Below are positions 35,594 through 44,051 of a stretch of DNA of 58,802 bases, one piece after another. A program made the position numbers and the translations under genes. The notes under the pieces are model-generated. The model was not told the origin of the DNA. It saw nothing but the letters and a program-made list of their open reading frames with translations, and made no database searches. Each line of letters starts with the position of its first letter. Within the stretch, counting starts at the first letter, position 1. Source of the DNA: JBMOGA01 sp049318625 (GTDB taxonomy: Bacteria; Pseudomonadota; Alphaproteobacteria; Rhizobiales; Hyphomicrobiaceae); NCBI GenBank assembly GCA_049318625.1, contig JBMOGA010000018.1, positions 1 through 58,802 on the forward strand, in the 5' to 3' direction.

Positions 35594-36589
35594 ATGACGA
35601 CATCGCAGACCACTGGCAAGCCCCTCGTGGCGCGCGCCCTCTGGTACGTTTCGCCCGGTGTGGTGGAGCAGCGCAGCGAGACGCTGTCGCCCCCCGGACC
35701 GCAGGAGGTCGTCGTCCGTACGGAGTTCAGCGGGGTCAGCCGCGGCACGGAACGCCTCGTATTGTCCGGTTCCATTGGCCCGAGCGAATGGGAGAGAATG
35801 CGTGCACCCTTGCAGGGCGGCGCGTTTCCTTTCCCCGTAAAATATGGCTATTGCGCGGCTGGGCGGGTCGAACAGGGGCCGGATGATCTGCGTGGCAAGC
35901 GGGTCTTCGTGTTGCATCCTCACCAGGATCTTTTCATCGCGCCGGCGGCCATGGCCGTCCCGTTGCCCGATGATGTTTCAACACGCCGCGCGACCCTCGC
36001 CGCCAACATGGAGACCGCCCTCAACGCGCTGTGGGATTCGGGCGCCGGACCGGCCGACCGCATCGCCGTCGTCGGCGGCGGCATCGTGGGTTTGCTGGTC
36101 GCCTACCTCGCCGCGCACCTGCCGGGCGCCGAGGTCACCCTGATCGACGTCGCCCCCGAGCGCGCGGCCCTCGCCGCCGAACTCGGCTTCGCGTTCGCCG
36201 CCCCGGCCGACGCCCCGCAAGACTGCGACGTGGCCTTCCACACGTCCGTGACCGCACCGGGCCTCGCCACCGCCATCGCCTGCGGTGGACTCGAGGCCAC
36301 CATCATCGAGCTGTCGTGGTACGGCGGCGGTACCATCCCGGCACCGCTCGGCGACGCCTTCCACAGCCGCCGGCTGAAGCTCATCTCGTCGCAGGTCGGC
36401 CACGTCTCGCCGAGCCGCCGCCCGCGCTGGAACTATCGCCGGCGGATGCAGGCCGCGCTCGGCCTCCTCCGCGATCCGGCGCTCGACGCCCTGCTGACCG
36501 AGGAGATCGCCTTCGACGAGGCACCGGCCCGCCTGCCCTCACTGCTGAGCCCCGGTGCGCCCGGGCTGGCGCCGGTGATCCGGTACTGA
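35594..36589 (+). CDS. Medium-chain dehydrogenase lacking zinc ligands
   Basis: 331 residues. The GroES-like N-terminal part (PGPQEVVVRTEFSGVSRGTERLVLSG) has SRGTE where zinc alcohol dehydrogenases have Cys-x-Thr/Ser-Asp, and PVKYGYCAAGRVE in place of the GHE motif, so catalytic zinc is not expected. The Rossmann part has IAVVGGGIVGLLVAYLAA. It is followed after 109 bp by a PTPS-like gene, then GT4 and methyltransferase. A carbonyl-reducing step on a pterin or sugar is possible (inference). Confidence 0.85.
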   Translation: MTTSQTTGKPLVARALWYVSPGVVEQRSETLSPPGPQEVVVRTEFSGVSRGTERLVLSGSIGPSEWERMRAPLQGGAFPFPVKYGYCAAGRVEQGPDDLRGKRVFVLHPHQDLFIAPAAMAVPLPDDVSTRRATLAANMETALNALWDSGAGPADRIAVVGGGIVGLLVAYLAAHLPGAEVTLIDVAPERAALAAELGFAFAAPADAPQDCDVAFHTSVTAPGLATAIACGGLEATIIELSWYGGGTIPAPLGDAFHSRRLKLISSQVGHVSPSRRPRWNYRRRMQAALGLLRDPALDALLTEEIAFDEAPARLPSLLSPGAPGLAPVIRY

Positions 36590-36698
36590 CTCGGCACCCC
36601 CAAGGGGCACGCCGCGCCTTGACGGCACCCCAATTAGCCGCGAAGACGGCGCGTTGCCGGCCCGCGATCGGTGCGGCCGGACCCTCGAGGAGCCCACG

Positions 36699-37115
36699 AT
36701 GTTTGCCGTCGAAGTTCGCGACCGGATCATGATCGGCCACAGCCTGCCCGACCCGTTCTTCGGCCCGGCCCAGGGCATGCACGGCGCCACCTTCGTCGTC
36801 GACGTCGCCTTCTTCCGCGAGACCCTGACGCGACAGAACGTCGTCGTCGATATCGGCGCCGCGCTAGATGTCCTCAACAAGACGCTGAAGCCGCTCGCCT
36901 ACAAGAACCTCGACACGCTGCCGGAATTCGAGGGCAAGCTGACGACCACGGAGTTCCTCTGCCGCCACGTGTTCGACGCGGTGGCCAAGGCGGCCCGCGA
37001 GGGCGCGCTCGGCGAGGACGGCAAGGGCCTGGCCAAGATCCGCGTCACGCTGCACGAGACCGACCTCGCCCGCGCCTGGTTCGAAGGCCCCGTCGGAGGC
37101 GGTGCCGGTGCGTGA
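36699..37115 (+). CDS. 6-pyruvoyl-tetrahydropterin synthase/QueD-like protein
   Basis: 138 residues. IMIGHSLPDPFFGPAQGMHGATFVVDVAF aligns with the PTPS/QueD core: His in IGH and first His of HGH are kept, but the third zinc ligand is Ala (HGA). VVVDIGAALDVLNKTLKPLAYKNLDTL and the C-terminal VTLHETDLARAWFEG keep the substrate-binding Glu. The usual catalytic Cys before HGH is absent. A divergent member that may do a different pterin reaction. Its end overlaps the GT4 gene by 14 bp. Confidence 0.85.
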   Translation: MFAVEVRDRIMIGHSLPDPFFGPAQGMHGATFVVDVAFFRETLTRQNVVVDIGAALDVLNKTLKPLAYKNLDTLPEFEGKLTTTEFLCRHVFDAVAKAAREGALGEDGKGLAKIRVTLHETDLARAWFEGPVGGGAGA

Positions 37116-38154
37116 GGTCATCTTCGCCATTCCGGGCGACCTTGCGACCCCGACCGGAGGCTATGCCTATGACCGCGAGGTGCTGGCGCGCTTGCCGAGC
37201 CTCGGCGTTCCCGTCCGCCACGTGGCGCTGCCCGGCTCGTTCCCGGCCCCCTCCGCCGCCGATCTCGCGGCAACGGCCGACATGCTCGCGGCCACTCCAC
37301 CGGACGCGGTGCTCCTGATCGACGGCCTCGCCTACGGTGCGTTTCCCATGGCGCTGGTGCAGACGCTCCGCCGGCCGATCGTCGCCCTGGTTCACCATCC
37401 GCTCGGGTACGAGAGCGGGATCGGCGAGCAGCGCGCCCGCGAACTCGTCGTCTCCGAGCGCGCGGCCCTGACCGGATGCCGCCGGGTCATAGCGACCAGC
37501 CCGATGACCGCCCGGCTGCTGATCCAGGAGTTCGGCGTGCCGGAAAGCCGCATCGCCGTCGCCGAACCGGGAACTGTCCCGGCCCACCGGGCCGAAGGCA
37601 CGGGCGAACCGGTGGCGCTGCTGGCCGTCGGCGCCGTGTCGGCCCGCAAGGGCTACCCCGTTCTGGTGGAAGCCCTCGCCGAACTGACCGATCTGCCTTG
37701 GCATCTGACCATCGCCGGTGCCGTCGACCGAAGCCCGGCCGCTGCCGCCGAACTGACCAAGGCCATCGCCGCCCACCACCTCGCCGACCGCATCACGGTG
37801 GCTGGCAGCGTCGACACACCCGCCCTCGATGCACTCTACGCGGCGGCCGACATTTTCGTCATGCCGTCGCTGTTCGAAGGCTACGGCATGGTGCTCGGCG
37901 AAGCGATGGCGCGCGGCCTGCCGATCGTCTGCACCACCGGCGGCGCCGCCGCCGAGACCGTGCCCGACAGCGCCGGCATCAAGGTGCCGCCGGGCGACGC
38001 GGCCGCCTTCGGTGGGGCGCTCCGAGATCTGCTGCTGAACCTGCCGCTGCGCCAGCGCCTCGCCGAGGAAAGCTGGCAAGCCGGCCAGCGGCTGCCGCGA
38101 TGGGACGATACGGCCCGCAGGATCGCCGACGTGCTGAAGGAGATCGCGTCATGA
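37102..38154 (+). CDS. GT4 glycosyltransferase
   Basis: 350 residues starting with GTG (37102 or 37108). GT-B fold, with the family 4 signature MPSLFEGYGMVLGEAMARGLPIVCTTGGAAAE near 255-285 and VGAVSARKGYPVLVEAL before it. N-terminal TPTGGYAYDREVL suits a donor/acceptor loop of GT4. It is translationally linked to both neighbours (14-bp overlap upstream, ATGA downstream), so it acts in the same pathway. Confidence 0.9.
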   Translation: MPVREVIFAIPGDLATPTGGYAYDREVLARLPSLGVPVRHVALPGSFPAPSAADLAATADMLAATPPDAVLLIDGLAYGAFPMALVQTLRRPIVALVHHPLGYESGIGEQRARELVVSERAALTGCRRVIATSPMTARLLIQEFGVPESRIAVAEPGTVPAHRAEGTGEPVALLAVGAVSARKGYPVLVEALAELTDLPWHLTIAGAVDRSPAAAAELTKAIAAHHLADRITVAGSVDTPALDALYAAADIFVMPSLFEGYGMVLGEAMARGLPIVCTTGGAAAETVPDSAGIKVPPGDAAAFGGALRDLLLNLPLRQRLAEESWQAGQRLPRWDDTARRIADVLKEIAS

Positions 38155-38954
38155 GTTTCTCGCCCGAGTGGCTGGCGCTGCGCGAGCCGGCCGATCACGC
38201 CTCGATCAACGCGGCCGTGCGCGCCGCACTCCAGGCCGCCCTCGACCCGCGACCCGAATTGAAGATCGTCGATCTCGGCTGCGGCGCCGGATCGAACCTG
38301 CGGGGTCTGGCCCCCGCCTTGCAGGCGCGCCAGCACTGGACGCTCGTCGATTACGACCCGCGGCTTCTGGAGACGGCGCGGGACCGCTTGGCCGGCTTTT
38401 GCCCCGACCGCATCGCCTCCGTGAACTACCGGCAGGCCGACTTCTCGACCGGCGACTTCGCCGACCTCGTCGCCGGCGCCGATCTCGTCACCGCCGCCGC
38501 CCTGTTCGATCTGATCTCGGTCCCCGTGATCGACAAGTTCGCCGCCGCCGTTGCCGCCAACCGCCAGGTCTTCACAACCGTGCTGACCTATGACGGCATC
38601 GCCGCCTGGAATCCGGCCCACCCGGCGGACAACGGCATGCGCGAGGCCTTCAACCAGCATCAATTGGGCGACAAGGGGTTCGGACCCGCCGCCGGACCGG
38701 GCGCGACCGCCGCGCTGGCCGCCGCCTTCGCCCGCCACGGTTACCGGGTCATCCGCGGAAAGAGCCCGTGGGTGCTCGATCGCAGCTACCCTGGACTCCG
38801 CCGGGATCTGGATGCCGGCTGGGCGGGCGCCGTCCGCGAGACGGGCCTGGTGCCTCAGACCGCCATCGACAGCTGGCTGGCCGGGCGCGCGGCCGATCCG
38901 GACGCCGTCACGATCGTCGGGCACGAGGATCTGCTCGCGCTGCCAACACCCTGA
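38151..38954 (+). CDS. Class I SAM-dependent methyltransferase
   Basis: 267 residues from the ATG in the ATGA overlap with the GT4 gene. Motif I IVDLGCGAGSNLRGLAPAL at 40-58 and VDYDPRLLETARDRL after strand 2. C-terminal part has GKSPWVLDRSYPGLRRDLDAGWAGAV. Last gene of the dehydrogenase-PTPS-GT4-methyltransferase operon; it ends before a shared terminator with ribA. The substrate is unknown. Confidence 0.88.
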   Translation: MSFSPEWLALREPADHASINAAVRAALQAALDPRPELKIVDLGCGAGSNLRGLAPALQARQHWTLVDYDPRLLETARDRLAGFCPDRIASVNYRQADFSTGDFADLVAGADLVTAAALFDLISVPVIDKFAAAVAANRQVFTTVLTYDGIAAWNPAHPADNGMREAFNQHQLGDKGFGPAAGPGATAALAAAFARHGYRVIRGKSPWVLDRSYPGLRRDLDAGWAGAVRETGLVPQTAIDSWLAGRAADPDAVTIVGHEDLLALPTP

Positions 38955-38967
38955 TCTAAAAACGAAA

Positions 38968-38987
38968 AACCTCGCCGTAGCGAGGTT
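38968..38987 (-). terminator. Intrinsic terminator of the ribA-like gene
   Basis: Perfect 8-bp stem AACCTCGC/GCGAGGTT with a 4-nt loop, followed on the minus strand by TTTCGTTTTT. Placed 34 bp after the ribA stop. This is the clearest rho-independent terminator in the window. Confidence 0.8.
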
Positions 38988-39021
38988 CTCCAAAACCCGG
39001 TGGAACCGCCAGCGCCAAGCC

Positions 39022-39780
39022 TTACAGCTTGTGCGCCATCCGCTCCTTCTTGGTCGCGAGATAGCGCGCGTTGTAGGGCGACGGCGCGACGATGTGCGGA
39101 ACCTGCTCCACGACGTCGATGCCGTGGCCGCGCAGCGCCTCGACCTTCAGCGGATTGTTGGTCATCAGCCGGATCTCGGTGGCCTGCAGATCCTTGAGGA
39201 TTTTGGCGGCCAGCTCATAATCGCGCGAGTCGACCGGAGCCCCGACCGAGAGGTTCGCGTCGACGGTGTCGAGGCCACGGTCCTGCTCGGCATAGGCTTG
39301 CAGCTTCTTCACGAGACCGATACCGCGGCCCTCGTGATAGGGCAGATAGATGATGATGCCGTGCTCGCAGTCGACCACCCGCTCCAGAGCCTTCTGCAGC
39401 TGCTGGTAGCAGTCGCAACGCAGCGAGTGAAAGATGTCGCCGGTAACGCAGCCGGAATGAACGCGCACGACCGGCGTGCTCGTCGATGAGACCTTGGGAC
39501 GATAGACGATCGCCATGGCCTGATACGAGGCGCTCTCGTCCTCGTAGGCATGGGCGTCGAAATGGACCTCGCGACCCCGGAACTCGATGGGCAGTTTCGT
39601 ATGGGCCGTCTCGAGGAACATCGGCGCTTCTTCCTTGGCTTTCGGTTCAACGGCCGCGCCACCACGCCGGGCAGCCGAGACGCCGCCGATGTGGCCGGCA
39701 ACCTTGGAAGGATTGCCGACGTCGGTCTGAGAACCCGCGTCACGCATCAGCACTCGGGCCGAAACGGGCATGTTATGCAT
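39022..39780 (-). CDS. ribA: GTP cyclohydrolase II-like protein (RibA family)
   Basis: 252 residues, with a 50-residue non-conserved N-terminus; an internal ATG at 39624 is a possible start. RVHSGCVTGDIFHSLRCDCYQQL holds the three zinc cysteines. EGRGIGLVKKLQAYAEQDRG and RLMTNNPLKVEALRG are catalytic and binding motifs. Two oddities: RVHSEC has become RVHSGC, and there is one extra residue in YLPYHEGRG (usually YxRQEGRG). No RibB domain is fused. It may make riboflavin precursor, or feed the facing PTPS-like pathway. Confidence 0.85.
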   Translation of the reverse strand: MHNMPVSARVLMRDAGSQTDVGNPSKVAGHIGGVSAARRGGAAVEPKAKEEAPMFLETAHTKLPIEFRGREVHFDAHAYEDESASYQAMAIVYRPKVSSTSTPVVRVHSGCVTGDIFHSLRCDCYQQLQKALERVVDCEHGIIIYLPYHEGRGIGLVKKLQAYAEQDRGLDTVDANLSVGAPVDSRDYELAAKILKDLQATEIRLMTNNPLKVEALRGHGIDVVEQVPHIVAPSPYNARYLATKKERMAHKL

Positions 39781-40179
39781 CTAGATAGCCTCGAAGGGTA
39801 TGAGCATCTCGCCATGAGAACAATAGGCCGCGCAACCGAGCGATCGACGCCGCCATTGTTCCCGCACGCGGGCGCCAGACGAACGCATCACACCTGATGA
39901 AAAAGCAAGAGTTTCTTTCGTTTGATGTCTGTCACGGCATGCGGCATTGAGTCCGCTGACCGTTGAAACAACTGCTTTTCCCGGCGTGCGGCGTGCCTGT
40001 GCCCCAGTAGCATTCCTCGTGATCCGAGCCCACTAACAGACAATACTGTGGCGCCATTAGGGACGCCCAGGACGCCGGCCGTATACTTGTTGTGGACAAG
40101 CCACAGCCGACTCCCTGCTTGTAGGGTCAGGAAGCAGATTCGGATCACCGTCCGGTGACGGCCCGGTGCGGCTGGCGTC
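39781..40179. other. 399-bp gap without a recognisable gene
   Basis: I see no supported coding region, tRNA or known riboswitch here. The stretch is less GC-rich than its surroundings and contains several short inverted repeats and one GATTC. It should include the promoter of the ribA-like gene at its left end. A small RNA is possible but unproven. Confidence 0.5.
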
Positions 40180-41154
40180 TCAGGCGATCTTGCCGCCGAG
40201 TTCGTCCTCGATGTGGATGCGAATGATTTCCTCGAAGGATGCCTCGGCCTTGAAGCCCAGCTCCGTGGCGCGGCGCGCGTCGAAGTTGCGTGGCCACCCG
40301 TCGACGATGCGCACGATCAACGGATCGGGCTCGCGCCGGATCCGCGCCACCACCTTGTCACCCGCCACCTTGCGCAGCGCGGCGATCTGCTCGCCGACCG
40401 TGACCGAAAGCCCCGGCATGGTCAGGTTGCGGCGCGGGCCGACCTTTTCACCGTCGATGGTGGCGGCGTGCAGGAGGAAGCCGACGGCCGCCCGCGGCGA
40501 GGCGTGCCAATGGCGGACGTCCTCCGAGACGGGCAATACCGCCTCGTGGCCGGCCAGCGGCTCGCGGATGATGTTCGAGAAGAAGCCCGACGCCGCCTTG
40601 TTCGGCTTGCCGGGACGGACGCAGATCGTCGGAAGGCGAATGCCGATACCGTCCAGCAGCCCCTTGCGGGTGTAGTCGGCCAGCAGCAACTCACCGATCG
40701 CTTTCTGGGTGCCATAGGAGGTCAGCGGCGCCGTCAGGAACTCGTCCGTGATCGCAGCCGGGAACGGCGAGCCGAACACGGCAATCGAGCTGGTGAACAC
40801 GATGCGCGGCTTGTGGCCGGCCAAGCGCACCGCATCAAGCAGGTAGCGCGTGCCGTCGAGGTTGATCCGGTAGCCTTTTTCGAAGTCGAGTTCGGCCTCC
40901 CCCGACACGATAGCGGCCAAGTGAAAAATGACGTCCGGCCGGTCGGCGACCAGCTTGGCGGCCTCGCCCGGTTCCGACAGGTCGCCCGTCTTGATGGCGA
41001 CGGGGAAGCCGGCCCCGGCCGGCACCGCGCCCGGCACGACGTCCTGCAAGGTGAGGGCACTGATCGCTTTGCCGCCGAGTTGGCCATCCTTCGCCAGCCG
41101 CTCGGCGAGCTTGCGGCCGACCATGCCGGCCCCGCCGATGATGAGAATCCGCAT
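40180..41154 (-). CDS. denD: NAD-dependent epimerase/dehydratase, D-erythronate dehydrogenase-like
   Basis: 324 residues. N-terminal RILIIGGAGMVGRKLAERL (Rossmann) and the extended-SDR pair Ser/Tyr: SSIAVFGSPFP with SYGTQKAIGELLL (YxxxK written YGTQK). IGIRLPTICVRPGKPNKAASGFFSNIIREPLAG is characteristic of the DenD group that oxidises D-erythronate. It is followed in the catabolic sense by an OtnI-like isomerase gene just upstream (29 bp), which supports a tetronate role. Confidence 0.85.
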   Translation of the reverse strand: MRILIIGGAGMVGRKLAERLAKDGQLGGKAISALTLQDVVPGAVPAGAGFPVAIKTGDLSEPGEAAKLVADRPDVIFHLAAIVSGEAELDFEKGYRINLDGTRYLLDAVRLAGHKPRIVFTSSIAVFGSPFPAAITDEFLTAPLTSYGTQKAIGELLLADYTRKGLLDGIGIRLPTICVRPGKPNKAASGFFSNIIREPLAGHEAVLPVSEDVRHWHASPRAAVGFLLHAATIDGEKVGPRRNLTMPGLSVTVGEQIAALRKVAGDKVVARIRREPDPLIVRIVDGWPRNFDARRATELGFKAEASFEEIIRIHIEDELGGKIA

Positions 41155-41183
41155 GTTTGTCTCCTTGACGTTTCGCGAACGGG

Positions 41184-41960
41184 TCAGCCGAGTGTCACAC
41201 CGAGTTTCTTGGCCCAGCCCAGTCCTTCTATGGTACCGCGGCGCGGCTTGTATTCGCAGCCGACGAAGCCCTTGAACCCGCTCGCATCGATCTGGCGGAA
41301 CAGATAGGCGTAGTTCAGTTCTCCGTCGTCCGGCTCGCCACGGTCGGGCGGGCTCGCGATCTGATAGTGCCGCGCGAGGCCGCCGAACTCGCCGATCGCC
41401 ATGGTCACATCGCCTTCCTGAATGGCGCGGTGATACAGGTCGAACTGCAGCCCGAGGTTCGCCTCACCCACCTCGTGGATCACGGCGCGAGCCTCGCTGG
41501 TCGTATTCAGGAAAAATCCCGGAATGTCGCGCGTGTTGATCGGCTCGATGATGACGTCGATCCCGTCCTTGGCTGCGAGGCGCGCCGCCATCTTGAGGTT
41601 GGCGATGTAGGTCGCCCGGCTCGCCCCGTGGTGGCGCAGGCCCGGCATCGCATGCACCCGCCGGCAGCCAAGTACCCGCGCATAATCGAGCGCCTGCCCG
41701 ACCGCCGCGGCGAAGTCCGCCTCGCGCCCCGGAATGGCGGCCAGTCCGCGCTCCCCCTTCGCCCAGTCGCCCGGCGGAAGATTGAACAGCGCCTGCTCCA
41801 GCCAGTGATCCTTCAGACGCTTGGCGATCTCGGCAGCCGGGAACTCATAGGGAAACAGATACTCGACGGCGGTGAACCCGGCCTTCGCGGCTGCCGCGAA
41901 ACGATCGAGAAACGGCACTTCGTTGAACAGGAACGACAGGTTGGCTGCGAACCTCGGCAT
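41184..41960 (-). CDS. otnI: 2-oxo-tetronate isomerase/hydroxypyruvate isomerase family
   Basis: 258 residues. PRFAANLSFLFNEVPFLDRFAAAAKAGFTAVEYLFPYE is the Hyi/OtnI start. The TIM-barrel metal ligands are in IIEPINTRDIPGFFL, LQFDLYHRAIQEGDV and FVGCEYKPRRGT. OtnI isomerises 2-oxo-tetronate phosphate precursors in erythronate/threonate breakdown. The usual kinase (OtnK) and aldolase (OtnC/YgbL) are not in the window, so the pathway is incomplete here. Confidence 0.85.
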   Translation of the reverse strand: MPRFAANLSFLFNEVPFLDRFAAAAKAGFTAVEYLFPYEFPAAEIAKRLKDHWLEQALFNLPPGDWAKGERGLAAIPGREADFAAAVGQALDYARVLGCRRVHAMPGLRHHGASRATYIANLKMAARLAAKDGIDVIIEPINTRDIPGFFLNTTSEARAVIHEVGEANLGLQFDLYHRAIQEGDVTMAIGEFGGLARHYQIASPPDRGEPDDGELNYAYLFRQIDASGFKGFVGCEYKPRRGTIEGLGWAKKLGVTLG

Positions 41961-42043
41961 GGATCACCTCGTGGGAAGGCAGGCGAGCGGCCGGCCGAGC
42001 CGCGGCGCCGAGCGGCACCGGGCGGCGGAGCCTGCGGCCGGTT

Positions 42044-42799
42044 TCACAGCGCGAATCCGCCGTCGACCAGAAAGGTCTGACCCGTCGTGAACGCGCTCTC
42101 GTCGGACGCCAGATAGACGGCTATGGCCGCCACTTCTTCCGCCGTTCCGAGCCGGCCCATCGGCTGGCGGTCGATGAACATCTGGCGCACCTCCTCGGTG
42201 CTCTTGCCCAGCGCCTTGGCCTGGCCGGCGATCCGGTCGTCGAGCGACGGCGACTGGATGGTGCCGGGGCAGATCGCGTTGCAGCGCACACCCTTGCGGA
42301 TGAAGTCGGCCGCGATCGCCTTCGAAAGCCCGATCACCGCCGCCTTGGTCGCCCCGTAGACGTAGCGGTTCGGAATGCCGCGCACCGAGCCGGCGCCGGA
42401 GGCGATGTTGACGATCGCCCCCTTGCCCTTGGCCAGCATGCCCGGAATGAACGCCTTGCAGGTACGGTGCATCGACTTGACGTTGAGGTCGAAGGAGAAT
42501 TCCCAGTCGGCGTCCGAGCATTCGAGCACGGTGCCGTGGTGCACGAAGCCGGCCGCGTTGAACAGGATGTCGACCGGCCCGATCCGCGCGGCGGCATCCT
42601 CCACCGACTTGGTGTTGCGCACGTCGATGATGTGGGTTTCCGCGACCCCTTCCTCGGCCAGCCCCTTGAGCTTGACGAGGTCGATGTCGGACGCGATCAC
42701 CCGGGCGCCCTCGCGCGCAAAGGCGATCGCCACCGCCCGCCCGATGCCGGCGCCCGACGCCGTACAGAACGCAACCTTCCCCGCGAGCCGGCCCGCCAT
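42044..42799 (-). CDS. Short-chain dehydrogenase/reductase (BDH2-like)
   Basis: 251 residues after GGGAGGACGAC. Starts MAGRLAGKVAFCTASGAGIGRAVAIAF; Asp in IASDIDLVKLKGL favours NAD. NAAG motif and catalytic Ser (NIASGAGSVRG) with YGATKAAVIGLSK. The whole resembles type 2 3-hydroxybutyrate dehydrogenases. Lies 83 bp upstream of the otnI-like gene on the same strand, so it may act in the same sugar-acid pathway. Confidence 0.9.
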   Translation of the reverse strand: MAGRLAGKVAFCTASGAGIGRAVAIAFAREGARVIASDIDLVKLKGLAEEGVAETHIIDVRNTKSVEDAAARIGPVDILFNAAGFVHHGTVLECSDADWEFSFDLNVKSMHRTCKAFIPGMLAKGKGAIVNIASGAGSVRGIPNRYVYGATKAAVIGLSKAIAADFIRKGVRCNAICPGTIQSPSLDDRIAGQAKALGKSTEEVRQMFIDRQPMGRLGTAEEVAAIAVYLASDESAFTTGQTFLVDGGFAL

Positions 42800-42907
42800 G
42801 TCGTCCTCCCTGAGCTGTGTCGTCTTGTTGAGCGGTACTGTATAAGGCTCGCCGCCGAGGCCCCATAGCGCAAAAATTGGCAGAACTGCCCCCCGGAGGA
42901 GACGACC

Positions 42908-43666
42908 ATGCTGCTCGCAAACCGCACCGCCATCGTCACCGGGGCCGCTTCCAAGCGCGGCCTCGGCCGTGCCACCGCCCAGATGTTCGCCGCGCACGGC
43001 TGCCGCGTAGCCATCCTCGATCTCGACCAGTCCGCCTGCGCCGACGCGGTGGCGAGCCTCGGCGGCACCGGCCACCTAGCGATGGCCTGCAACGTCACCG
43101 ACAAGGCAGCCTGCGAGGCGGCCGTCGCGGCGGCGCTCGCCGCCTTCGGCCACGTCGACGTGCTCGTCAACATCGCCGGCATCTCGCAGGCGCGACGCCT
43201 CATGGAGATCACGGCCGAAAACTACGACGCCGTGCTCGACGTCAACCTGCGCGGCACGCTCTACATGACGCAGGCGGTCATCCCGCACATGCGCGGCCGC
43301 CGCAGCGGCTCGATCATCAATCTCTCTTCTGTTTCCGCCCAGCGCGGCGGCGGCATCTTCGGCGGCCCGCATTATTCGGCCGCCAAGGGCGGTGTGCTCG
43401 GCCTCACCAAGGCGGCGGCCCGCGAGCTGGCGCCCGACGGCATCCGCGTCAATGCCATCTGCCCCTCGCTGATCGACACCGACATCGTCCAATCCGGACC
43501 GGGCTGGACCGAGGAGCGCAAGGCCGAAGTGATGAAGTCGATCCCGATGGGCCGCGCCGGGCGCGCCGACGAGGTGGCCGGCTGTTGCCTGTTCCTCGCC
43601 TCGGATCTCTCGACCTACGTCACCGGCTCCGAGATCGACGTCAACGGCGGCAGCCACATCCACTGA
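42908..43666 (+). CDS. Short-chain dehydrogenase/reductase (FabG-like)
   Basis: 252 residues after CCCGGAGGAG. AIVTGAASKRGLGRATAQMF (loop with a two-residue insertion), NIAGISQARR, catalytic Ser NLSSVSAQRGG and YSAAKGGVLGLTK. Asp in ILDLDQS points to NAD. Divergent from the SDR at 42799, sharing a 108-bp promoter region. A small SET gene follows by 8 bp. Confidence 0.9.
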   Translation: MLLANRTAIVTGAASKRGLGRATAQMFAAHGCRVAILDLDQSACADAVASLGGTGHLAMACNVTDKAACEAAVAAALAAFGHVDVLVNIAGISQARRLMEITAENYDAVLDVNLRGTLYMTQAVIPHMRGRRSGSIINLSSVSAQRGGGIFGGPHYSAAKGGVLGLTKAAARELAPDGIRVNAICPSLIDTDIVQSGPGWTEERKAEVMKSIPMGRAGRADEVAGCCLFLASDLSTYVTGSEIDVNGGSHIH

Positions 43667-43674
43667 GGGATACG

Positions 43675-44040
43675 ATGCGCGTAGCATTGGCGGGAGACAT
43701 GGGCCGCGGCGTGTTCGCCGACCGCGCTGTGGCGGCCGGTGAGGTGCTGGGCTCGTTCTACACGATCCACATCTGCGCGGCCGAACGTCCGGCGGCGCTG
43801 CAGACGGCGCTCAGGGATTTCATCTTTTTCGACGAGGACGGCTCGGCCGAGGTCGTGCTCGGCTGGCTGAGCCTCGTCAATCATGGCCAACCGAACATCG
43901 TGAAATCCTGGCGCGCCACCCAGCTCGGTCCGGTCGTCACCGTCACCGCTGCCCGCGATCTGGCCGCCGGCGAGCAACTCTACTTCGACTACCAGTTCGA
44001 TCCCGGCACCGAGCCGGATTGGGCTCGCCGTCCCGGATAA
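43675..44040 (+). CDS. Small SET-domain protein
   Basis: 121 residues. The SET marks are in order: GRGVFADRAVAAGEVLGSFY, WLSLVNHGQPNIV (NHS-like) and AARDLAAGEQLYFDYQFD (GEEL.xDY-like). There is no pre-SET or post-SET cysteine cluster. SET proteins methylate protein lysines; bacterial ones are uncommon and their targets mostly unknown. Closely spaced with the SDR upstream and membrane gene downstream. Confidence 0.82.
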   Translation: MRVALAGDMGRGVFADRAVAAGEVLGSFYTIHICAAERPAALQTALRDFIFFDEDGSAEVVLGWLSLVNHGQPNIVKSWRATQLGPVVTVTAARDLAAGEQLYFDYQFDPGTEPDWARRPG

Positions 44041-44051
44041 GCTGGAGCCCC

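Noticed and set aside
39781..40179. FMN riboswitch upstream of the ribA-like gene
   Set aside because: None of the conserved RFN-element segments is present.
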